Shown: in pieces, positions 56,859 through 64,000 of the stretch
How positions within the stretch are numbered: position 1 is the stretch's first letter
How the letters are laid out: the number at the start of each line of letters is the position of its first letter
DNA from: Chloracidobacterium sp.
Lineage (GTDB): Bacteria > Acidobacteriota > Blastocatellia > Pyrinomonadales > Pyrinomonadaceae
Direction: 5' to 3'
Length of the DNA stretch: 64,000 nt
Assembly (NCBI GenBank): GCA_016715795.1
Contig: JADJXP010000002.1
Location: forward strand, 620,001-684,000
Notes under the pieces: generated by a model
Database searches by the model: none
Seen by the model: only the letters and a program-made list of their open reading frames with translations
Told to the model about the DNA's origin: nothing
Made by a program: the position numbers and the translations under genes

Positions 56859-59369
56859 ATGCGGTTTATAAGAACATTGGGGCCTATTCTCGTGATCCTG
56901 GCCGTATGCCTGACGGCTTGGGCGCAGGAGACAAACCCGGTCGAACGGCAGATCTCGAATCCGATCACTGACACACCAAATATCAATCCGATCTCGGCAG
57001 AACAAAGTATTGCCGCACCGAAGCCCAAAAGGCCGACGGTAGAACCTGAGGGCGGTGATGGTGAGGTCGTGGTCTATTCTGAACGCCAAACGGTCGAAGG
57101 CGATAAGGGAAAGCGGATCGTGCGTCATTCGGGGAATGTTGATCTGAGATACGGCATCTATCGGCTGCAGGCTGATGAACTGACGATCTATGAGGCGGAG
57201 AATCGCGTCGTGGCCCGCGGCAGTGTGGTCTTTGATCAGGGTAATGATCAGCGTATTACGGGGGCGACCGCAATCTGGAACTACAAGACAAAGCTCGGCT
57301 CATTTGAGGATTCGACCGGATTTACAAACCAAACGAACGACGGCACGGTGATCTACTTTACCGCGGCAAGGGTCGAACGGGTCAGCCTAGACGAGATCGT
57401 CGTCACGAAGGGGAAGTTCACCGCCTGTGAAGAAGCCGTACCGAAATGGAGCTTTACGGCGGAGCGTGCTCGGATCAGGACAAACGACAAGATCAAACTT
57501 CGCAGCGTAAAGTTTCGTGTCAAGGACGTGCCGCTGCTGCTGTTGCCCTTTGCATCGATACCGATCAAGGAAAGGGACCGCAGTTCGGGATTTCTCACAC
57601 CGGCAGGTGGATATTCGAGCAGGAAGGGCGTGAAGCTGTCGGGCGCATACTACCTGACACTCGGCCGGTCGGCGGATGTGACATTGCGTGCCGACATTTT
57701 TTCGAAACGCGGCGTCGGGTATGGGGCAGATGTCCGGACGCGGGCAAATTCCCGGTCGTATCTGAATTTTGGCTTCTATGCGGTCAAAGACCGTCTCTTT
57801 GGCCCAAAAGCGGATGCACAGCATCCCGACCAGGGAGGTTCGCTCCTATATGCCGAGGGCGTTCACTACTTCCCGAATGGTTTTACGGCGTCGGCGGACG
57901 TTAGGCTGACGTCGAGTCTCGCTTTCCGGCAGGAGTTTGCCGAGGGCATTCAGCAGATAATTTCTCCGATAGAGGTGTCGCAGGTTTTTGTTAACAAAAG
58001 CTGGAACGACTATACGCTGAATTTTCTGGCCCGGAGCCAGGTGATCTCGATCCCGAATGTTCGCGAAAAGACGCGCAATTTACCGAGTGTGCACCTTGAG
58101 AAACGTCCGACGATGCCATCATTTTTGAAGGGGCTCTATTTCTCATATAAGGCGGCTCTCGAGGGTGTATCGCGGCGAGAAGAGGTGACCGATCTTGCAC
58201 TTTACCGCTCGATGACCGGGACCGACCCGGTGGTTTCGCCTTCGCTCGTGCAGCGTCTTGATATTTACCCGCAGGTCACGCTGCCGCTGCAGACGAAATA
58301 TTTCAATTTTACGGCTACCGGTTCGGCGAGGGTTACCTACTATTCGAATTCGTTCAATGATATGCGCCAGGTCGTGAGCCGTGACGTGATACGCAAATAC
58401 GGCGAATTCGCTTTCGACATTCGACCGGTCGCACTTGCCAAGAACTATTACGGCAAAGACAACGCCTTCAAGTTTCGTCATGTGATCGAACCCTATGTGA
58501 CGTATCGACTCGTGCGAGGTGTCAACAATTTTCACCGCGTCATCCGCTTTGACTACGTTGACACGATCGCAAACACGAACGAAGTTGAGTATGGGGTCAT
58601 AAATCGTTTTTACACAAGGAGATACGGTGAGGCGGTAACGCCGGCAGCACAGCGGCAGCAGTTGAGGCAGCCTAACACGACGGGCGAGAGATCGGCGGAT
58701 GTGCAGCCCTATGAGGTCCTGACGCTGACGGTCCGCGGAAAATACTACTTTGATGACACCTTTGGTGGTGCCCTTATTCCGGGCCGCAGAAACCAGATCG
58801 AACCGATCACGGCGTTGAGCTTCTATACATTTGGCGGCGTGCCCCGACGGCTGTCGCCGCTAGCGATCGACCTGAATTACCGGCCGCGCAGGACCATTTT
58901 TGCCAATACTCGAATGGACGTCGGCCTGAATGGAGACGGGATAAGGGCCATTTCAGCAACAATCGGCGTGGAACGGCCGCTGATCAAGCTTTTTCAGACG
59001 TTTTACTACACGCGTGCAGTAACACTGATGCCATCGCTCGCCCAGTATGCGGGGCCGGGCGGAAAAGAACCGGGCACACTGCGCGGTTCGCAGTGGAGCC
59101 CGTCGGTCTTTGTCGGAAACCGCGACCGAGGCTTCTTTGGCGGTACGTCATTCTTCTTCGACTTTCAGAACCGCCGTGCCTCGCGCCAGTCACCAATGGT
59201 CAGTTCCCTGGCAACCATCGGCTATGCCTACGACTGCTGCTCACTCGTCCTGCAATACTACACATTTAATATCGGCGTGCGAAAAGAGAATCGCCTCATC
59301 TTCAGCTTCCGCCTGAACGGCCTCGGAAGCCTGGGCACCGAGCTGCCCGGCGGGGTTCTGGGGCGATAG
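56859..59369 (+). CDS. lptD: LPS-assembly protein LptD
   Basis: An 836-residue outer-membrane protein that inserts LPS into the outer leaflet. Signal peptide ends near AWA-QE (residue ~22). The periplasmic OstA/jellyroll domain begins near 67 (VVVYSERQTVEGDKGKRIV, YRLQADELTIYEAENRVVARG) and the C-terminal ~550 residues alternate in the beta-barrel manner, ending with a typical barrel strand FSFRLNGLGSL. A cysteine in the N-terminal domain (TACEEAVPKW) and an adjacent Cys-Cys pair near the C-terminus (YDCCSLVLQYY) match the disulfide cysteines needed for LptD function. Evidence that the organism has LPS. Confidence 0.93.
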   Translation: MRFIRTLGPILVILAVCLTAWAQETNPVERQISNPITDTPNINPISAEQSIAAPKPKRPTVEPEGGDGEVVVYSERQTVEGDKGKRIVRHSGNVDLRYGIYRLQADELTIYEAENRVVARGSVVFDQGNDQRITGATAIWNYKTKLGSFEDSTGFTNQTNDGTVIYFTAARVERVSLDEIVVTKGKFTACEEAVPKWSFTAERARIRTNDKIKLRSVKFRVKDVPLLLLPFASIPIKERDRSSGFLTPAGGYSSRKGVKLSGAYYLTLGRSADVTLRADIFSKRGVGYGADVRTRANSRSYLNFGFYAVKDRLFGPKADAQHPDQGGSLLYAEGVHYFPNGFTASADVRLTSSLAFRQEFAEGIQQIISPIEVSQVFVNKSWNDYTLNFLARSQVISIPNVREKTRNLPSVHLEKRPTMPSFLKGLYFSYKAALEGVSRREEVTDLALYRSMTGTDPVVSPSLVQRLDIYPQVTLPLQTKYFNFTATGSARVTYYSNSFNDMRQVVSRDVIRKYGEFAFDIRPVALAKNYYGKDNAFKFRHVIEPYVTYRLVRGVNNFHRVIRFDYVDTIANTNEVEYGVINRFYTRRYGEAVTPAAQRQQLRQPNTTGERSADVQPYEVLTLTVRGKYYFDDTFGGALIPGRRNQIEPITALSFYTFGGVPRRLSPLAIDLNYRPRRTIFANTRMDVGLNGDGIRAISATIGVERPLIKLFQTFYYTRAVTLMPSLAQYAGPGGKEPGTLRGSQWSPSVFVGNRDRGFFGGTSFFFDFQNRRASRQSPMVSSLATIGYAYDCCSLVLQYYTFNIGVRKENRLIFSFRLNGLGSLGTELPGGVLGR

Positions 59370-59387
59370 GCCGGATCGCGGGACTAT

Positions 59388-60374
59388 CTAGGCATTAGCC
59401 GTTTTTTTTTCATCAGTGTTGATGAAGGTCAGCCATGCCTGCTCATTCGGGGCCGGCCGGTCGGCGGCGAGGATCCGGAAGAATTCGTCCTGAATAGCTG
59501 CGGTCATCTCACCGCGTTTGCCTGAGCCGACGGTGATCTTGTCGACCGAACGGATCGGCGTGATCTCGGCGGCGGTGCCGGTGAAGAATAGCTCGTCGGC
59601 AAGATAGAGGGCCGATCGCTGAACCTGGGATTCGACGATCTCGATACCCATTTCACGAGCGATCTGGATGACCGAATCGCGTGTGATGCCGGGCAGTATC
59701 GAGGCTCCAAGCGGCGGCGTGATGAGCCGTCCGCCGTTGACCAAGAAGATGTTCTCGCCCGACCCCTCGGACACATAACCACGGTCATCGAGGGCGATAC
59801 CTTCGCTGTAGCCGCCGAGCAGGGCCTCCATCTTGATGAGCTGCGAATTCATATAATTCGCCCCGGCCTTGGCCATAGCGGGCATCGAATTTGACGTTAT
59901 GCGAGTCCAACTCGACACGCAGACGTCAATGCCGGCATCGAGCGCCTCTTCGCCGAGATACTTGCCCCACTGCCAGACGGCGATGTAGGAATCGATCGGG
60001 TTGGGGAACGGGTTGACGCCGAATGCCGGCTTATCTTCATCCAGCCCGCGCATGATGAGCGGGCGGATATAGCAGTGTTCGAGGCCGCTGTCGCGGATAA
60101 GCTCGACGGTAGCGTCGCAAAACTCCTGCCGGCTGAACTTAGAGTCCATACGGTAGATCTTTGCCGAGTTAATGAGCCGCTGCATATGCTCGGTAAGGCG
60201 AAAAACGGCCGATCCCTTGCTCGTCTCATAGCAGCGAATGCCCTCGAACACGCTGGAGCCGTAATTGACGACGTGCGACATCACGTGAATTCGCGCGTCA
60301 TTCCAAGCAATAAGCTCACCATTCTTCCAAACCTTAGGTGCGATCTTCATTGTGCTGACGTCTTTTTCGGACAT
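59388..60374 (-). CDS. ilvE: Branched-chain amino acid aminotransferase
   Basis: A PLP enzyme of class IV aminotransferases that makes leucine, isoleucine and valine from their 2-keto acids. VNYGSSVFEGIRCYE lies near residue 40; the Schiff-base Lys is in NSQLIKMEALLGGYSEGIALD, followed by SEGSGENIFLV, GITRDSVI and the ADELFFTGTAAEITPI block (family signature). About 328 residues with the ATG at 60374; an in-frame TTG at 60401 is possible but a GGAGG lies between the two, favouring 60374. It is convergent with lptD, 18 bases apart. Confidence 0.95.
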   Translation of the reverse strand: MSEKDVSTMKIAPKVWKNGELIAWNDARIHVMSHVVNYGSSVFEGIRCYETSKGSAVFRLTEHMQRLINSAKIYRMDSKFSRQEFCDATVELIRDSGLEHCYIRPLIMRGLDEDKPAFGVNPFPNPIDSYIAVWQWGKYLGEEALDAGIDVCVSSWTRITSNSMPAMAKAGANYMNSQLIKMEALLGGYSEGIALDDRGYVSEGSGENIFLVNGGRLITPPLGASILPGITRDSVIQIAREMGIEIVESQVQRSALYLADELFFTGTAAEITPIRSVDKITVGSGKRGEMTAAIQDEFFRILAADRPAPNEQAWLTFINTDEKKTANA

Positions 60375-60480
60375 AATGATCAGAAGAGCCTCCAGGCGCA
60401 ACTAAACTGCGAAACAGCTGCACGTTCTCGAAAAATAAGAGGTCTTACTGCCATTCAGTATATCACGGCGGGTGATGCAG

Positions 60481-63111
60481 TTACAGGATAGACACACGCG
60501 GGGCCGTGTCCTCAAGCCGAGAGCTATAGACGATCGTGCCGAAGGTGGTGAATACGACGACAGGCTGGTCTCCGGCATGGTCGAGAGAGGCCGGAAGCTC
60601 AAAATCGAGAGTATATATCCCGGGCTCGACCAGGACAGGCACCGATCTGAGCGCAATGCCGCCAATATTGGTGCCGCCGATCTTGACGATCAGCCCTGTT
60701 GTGTGCGGGACAACGCCGGTAAGATAGAGGCGCAGGACGCTTGGGACGAGGCGATTGCCCTTGCGTCTGATCGTCCGCACTGAAAACGGCTCGGTCGTAA
60801 ATACGGTATTGGTGACGTTAAAGAGTCTAGCCCGTCCACCGGGCGCGGGGATCAATTCGACATTAAAGATATCGGGCCTCGCAGGAACGACGGTGACGGT
60901 CGTTTTCATCTGAACGCCGTTATTGTTGATCACGAGCGGATAGGTCGTGCCATCAGCATCGGGCAACAGGCCTGCGGGAGCGACAAACTCGATGCGACGA
61001 CGATCGACGTATTTCAGGCCACATGCCACGCCGTTGATCGTCATACTTAAACCGCTCAACTCGATAGGCAGGTTAAAACTGCGCAAGATCGACCCGGTTG
61101 CACTGCGGGCAACGGTGGGCGGAGAAATACCCGATTGATAATTCAGCACCGCGAGCATGCCGGCGGAGATGCCGTGAACGGCCGGCGGCGTGACCGGCGT
61201 AGGTGTCGGGACCGGCGTAGGCGAGCCCGTCGGGCTAGCCGTCGGTGTTGGGCTCGGTGTTGGCGTTGGGCTAGGCGTCGGTGATCCTGTCGGGGTCGGA
61301 CTGGCAGTCGGGCTCGGCAGGGCCGTCTGCGATACCGGCATGCCGCTGGCACCGGTCGCCAGATCGACCGTCACAGGAGTGCCGGTGTTGACGTTCGGCT
61401 GCAGGAAATAGAACACCTCTGACTGCAGATCGACATTGCCCGTTCCCAACTCTGAGAGTGAGAAATTGAAGGCCATGCGTTTGATCGAATCACCGGTCAG
61501 CATCTGTGTCGAGCCAATGAACAGCCCGGCGCGAGGGAAGTTAGCGAGTCGCGTGAATGTCGCGTCGGCCGCGGGAACATTCAGCGGATACGAGTAGATC
61601 TGTGCCGGGCGAGACGGATCGGGATTAAGGCCATCAGCCGCCGTTGTCGGAATGGTACCGTCGGCTCGGATGTTCAAGCGCGTTTCGAGGACCAACAATG
61701 CAGGCGTACCCGCTCCATTGTATTCGGTGAATGCCGGATAGCGCTGAATGTCGCCACCCGTGGCGGCCGAATCGGCGTCGCTTCGAAGCCCGATCTGGCG
61801 GATGCTGTTGGCGGCAGCATCGTAGAGGAATGTCGCAAAACCGGGCAAATTTGCGCCGTTTGGCGACGTTCCGAGGTCGGCATACGAATCGAACGCAATA
61901 AAGCGCCCGTCCCGACTCATACGCCGTCCAAAGTCATACAGGTTAACAGGGTCGCCCGGGTTTGTCGGCGTCGTCGTGGTCACTTGCCGGCCGCCTGTCG
62001 GGACGCCGTTCACAAGGTCGGCGTAAAATATCTCTTCGTTACGGCTCGACTCAGGATTGCTGCCGGTATCAAAATTCGTGGTGCTATTCGGATCGTCGAT
62101 CGGATCGTCGGCCGTGCTGGCGAATGCCACACGCGAACCGTTGCCCGAGATAGTAGGGAACTTACTGTAGATCGGGTTGACGATCGGCCCTCTCGGGGTT
62201 TTGGTCACCTGATTGGTCTGGGCGCTGGCTCGGACGTAAGTAAATATCTCATCATTGTCCTCGGCCGGAAATGGATTACCCACTGCCGGCACGAGATCCC
62301 TTGTCGAACCGAATGCTATCATCTCGCCGTTATCAGTGATCGACACGTCATGATTGTCGTCGGCAATGAACGGCCCGGTCGTTGGAGTACCCGGACGAGG
62401 CAATTGGCTGGGCAAAGTATTCGTAACGCGAGTAAAGGTACCGCCGGCAAGCTCGGCCCTTGGTATCTCGTCACCGGTCGACAGGTCGGCCACGGCAGCG
62501 TAGGCGGGAATCTCATAGAGCCATATCTCGAGGTTGCCGTCCTGAGCCAACGGATTAGGTGCCGGTGTCGGCGTAGCCGTTGGTGTCGGGCTGGCGGTCG
62601 GCGTGGCTGACGGCGTCGCGACCGGAGTCGCTGTAGGTGACGGGGTCGGTGTGGGCGAGGTATACACGTTTCCGTCAAAGGAGCCGGGATTTGTTGCGTC
62701 GGGCACCGACGGTGTCGACGCGGTCGCATTCGAACTGAACGCGATCCAGCGGCCATCCGCACTTATGACCGGACGAGTGTTTGATATCTCGACGCGAATA
62801 TTAAAAAATTCGGGCGGCTTGGTCGTGTCAAAAAGCACACTCTTTGTATCCGTGATCTGATAGATACGGCGCTGGGCATAGTCAAACAGGAATATCTCGG
62901 TATTGTTGTCGGCGTTTCGCGGGTTTTCAGTCGCGATGTTGCCTCTCGATTCAAAGACAATAAATCGGCCGTCGCCGCTTATCGCCCCCGCAAACGATTC
63001 TGCCGGTGAATTCGACACCTGGCCGATCACAGACTCGGTCTGGCCGAGCGCGATGTGGGCGCCCGCCGCCAGGCTGAGGAAAACCAATAGAAGATTGCGG
63101 AAAAACGTCAC
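60481..63111 (-). CDS. Secreted TolB/PD40 propeller protein with Thr-Pro linker and IPT-like C-terminus
   Basis: About 876 residues. The GTG start at 63111 ([17 protein letters not shown]) is preferred because GGAGGAG stands just upstream and it places the signal peptide at the N-terminus; the frame extends to 63183. Residues ~30-560 are PD40-type propeller repeats ([41 protein letters not shown]), with a first TPTPSPTAT linker at ~155-190. A second linker precedes a C-terminal ~230-residue region with [26 protein letters not shown], resembling the IPT/TIGR03437-type domain. Its linker style matches the giant surface proteins, yet it lacks their C-terminal CnaB-like domain. Confidence 0.82.
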   Translation of the reverse strand: MTFFRNLLLVFLSLAAGAHIALGQTESVIGQVSNSPAESFAGAISGDGRFIVFESRGNIATENPRNADNNTEIFLFDYAQRRIYQITDTKSVLFDTTKPPEFFNIRVEISNTRPVISADGRWIAFSSNATASTPSVPDATNPGSFDGNVYTSPTPTPSPTATPVATPSATPTASPTPTATPTPAPNPLAQDGNLEIWLYEIPAYAAVADLSTGDEIPRAELAGGTFTRVTNTLPSQLPRPGTPTTGPFIADDNHDVSITDNGEMIAFGSTRDLVPAVGNPFPAEDNDEIFTYVRASAQTNQVTKTPRGPIVNPIYSKFPTISGNGSRVAFASTADDPIDDPNSTTNFDTGSNPESSRNEEIFYADLVNGVPTGGRQVTTTTPTNPGDPVNLYDFGRRMSRDGRFIAFDSYADLGTSPNGANLPGFATFLYDAAANSIRQIGLRSDADSAATGGDIQRYPAFTEYNGAGTPALLVLETRLNIRADGTIPTTAADGLNPDPSRPAQIYSYPLNVPAADATFTRLANFPRAGLFIGSTQMLTGDSIKRMAFNFSLSELGTGNVDLQSEVFYFLQPNVNTGTPVTVDLATGASGMPVSQTALPSPTASPTPTGSPTPSPTPTPSPTPTASPTGSPTPVPTPTPVTPPAVHGISAGMLAVLNYQSGISPPTVARSATGSILRSFNLPIELSGLSMTINGVACGLKYVDRRRIEFVAPAGLLPDADGTTYPLVINNNGVQMKTTVTVVPARPDIFNVELIPAPGGRARLFNVTNTVFTTEPFSVRTIRRKGNRLVPSVLRLYLTGVVPHTTGLIVKIGGTNIGGIALRSVPVLVEPGIYTLDFELPASLDHAGDQPVVVFTTFGTIVYSSRLEDTAPRVSIL

Positions 63112-63321
63112 AGAGAACTCCTCCAACTCAAACCCGATCGTCACGTGGCGATCAAAAGTCAACGAATGACCCAAAATACTCAATTTTAGGCGTCCGGCGA
63201 TGGTTGTGCAACCACCTGACCCGTGAAAAGCGTCGCTCTACACAAACTTGGAGGTTAGATGCGGCCGGAATGCGGCCGGTTGTCGTTTTTGCCTTGTTCT
63301 GTATCCTAAGTATGGAGAAGC

Positions 63322-64000
63322 GTGCAGACACCCACCAATATCATGATGGTTGCAGGCGAAGCCTCAGGCGACTTGCTCGGGGCAAAGCTAGCGGCTGAGC
63401 TTCGAGCCTTATTCGACGATGGCGATCTGCGGCTGTTTGGCTGCTCGGGCCCGCGAATGCGGGCTGCCGGTGTCGAGGCCGTGGTCGCTGCCGACGATCT
63501 GTCGGTAGTGGGCCTAGCTGAGATCGGACGCTCGCTTCCAGTCTTTCTCAGGGCAATGGGAAAACTGCGCGCGGTTGCGGCGGATAGACGGCCTGACGTC
63601 GTCGTGCTCATTGACTTTCCTGAGTTTAACCTCAAGCTTGCTCGGCACCTTAAGAAGCAAGGGGCCAAGGTCGTTTACTACGTCTCGCCTCAGTTGTGGG
63701 CATGGCGAAAATACCGCTTGGCATTCATCGACCGCTACGTCGATCTGCTTCTCAGCATCCTTCCATTTGAGAGGGCGTGGTATGCGGCGCACGGCGTGCA
63801 TCATGTTGAGTATGTAGGCAATCCGCACATTCGCGAGGTCCACCCATCGGTGGACAAGCACGAACTTTGCACGAAGCTGGAGGTGGATCCTACGCGGCCG
63901 ATCATCGCGCTATTGCCCGGGAGCCGGGAACGGGAGATAGCCCGTATCCTTCCGACTATGCTGGCGTCGACGTTACTTGTCTCAGCCGCCGCCCCCGATA
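63322..64000 (+). CDS. lpxB: Lipid-A-disaccharide synthase, N-terminal part (cut by window edge)
   Basis: Starts at GTG 63322 with TATGGAGAAGC upstream and runs open to the end of the window (~226 residues). NIMMVAGEASGDLLGAKLA is the LpxB N-terminal signature; LFGCSGPRMRAAGVEAV, DFPEFNLKLA, VYYVSPQLWAWRKYR, LPFERAWY, and LLPGSREREI are all family blocks. It joins UDP-2,3-diacyl-glucosamine and lipid X to form the lipid A disaccharide, in the inner membrane. The 138 bases upstream hold no gene that I can see. Confidence 0.95.
   Translation, partial: MQTPTNIMMVAGEASGDLLGAKLAAELRALFDDGDLRLFGCSGPRMRAAGVEAVVAADDLSVVGLAEIGRSLPVFLRAMGKLRAVAADRRPDVVVLIDFPEFNLKLARHLKKQGAKVVYYVSPQLWAWRKYRLAFIDRYVDLLLSILPFERAWYAAHGVHHVEYVGNPHIREVHPSVDKHELCTKLEVDPTRPIIALLPGSREREIARILPTMLASTLLVSAAAPD

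Overview
The window (about 58-60% GC by eye, densely coding, no rRNA or tRNA gene seen) looks like a chromosomal piece of a Gram-negative bacterium, most likely an Acidobacteriota of the Blastocatellia/Pyrinomonadaceae type. This is inferred from LPS genes (lptD, lpxB), an ECF sigma factor coupled to a Ser/Thr kinase with a TPR-like tail, TolB/VCBS propeller proteins, and very large Thr-Pro-linked surface proteins ending in a CnaB-like domain. No sequence search was possible, so the taxon is an inference.

Layout. 1-4739 (+): the end of mutL, a 44-residue one-helix membrane protein, a sodium/solute symporter and a giant PIG-L deacetylase, in one tightly packed run. 4809-10490 (-): an ECF sigma factor, Ser/Thr kinase, CNNM/CorC protein, 1-Cys peroxiredoxin and biotin carrier protein, with 4-nt overlaps at both ends of the run. 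10614-12374 (+): a secreted propeller/VCBS protein. 12423-16278 (-): zwf, an RNA-like repeat region, ybeY, a hicAB toxin-antitoxin pair inside the phoH-ybeY pair, and phoH. 16522-18445 (+): atpD-atpC.

18722-53066 (+) is the striking part: about 34 kb holding four consecutive giant secreted proteins (about 1560, 4270, 2000 and 3300 aa when reconstructed). Each has its own sigma70-like promoter and most have a clear intrinsic terminator. All share a basic N-terminal signal/anchor, a variable middle of beta modules joined by Thr-Pro linkers (P-domains, Cleaved_Adhesin/choice-of-anchor J, Calx-beta, LamG, Kelch and lactonase propellers, beta-helices, DUF11), and a constant C-terminal block of Calx-beta, P-domain-like and an approximately 90-residue CnaB-like domain. 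Two of the four carry a single-base frameshift (near 34543 and 52605). The array looks like a recombining surface or secreted adhesin family with a candidate C-terminal sorting or anchoring domain.

53157-64000: an unrecognised conserved protein; methylmalonyl-CoA mutase large subunit with yraN; a lipoprotein; lptD; branched-chain aminotransferase; another propeller protein with a Thr-Pro linker; and the start of lpxB. The biotin carrier and the mutase together suggest propionyl-CoA/methylmalonyl-CoA metabolism. lptD and lpxB indicate an LPS outer membrane.

Smaller-scale signals include a REP/BIME-like inverted repeat inserted in frame in zwf, heptanucleotide repeats (one inside ybeY), a candidate small RNA between ybeY and zwf, and a perfect 22-bp palindrome inside the mutase gene.
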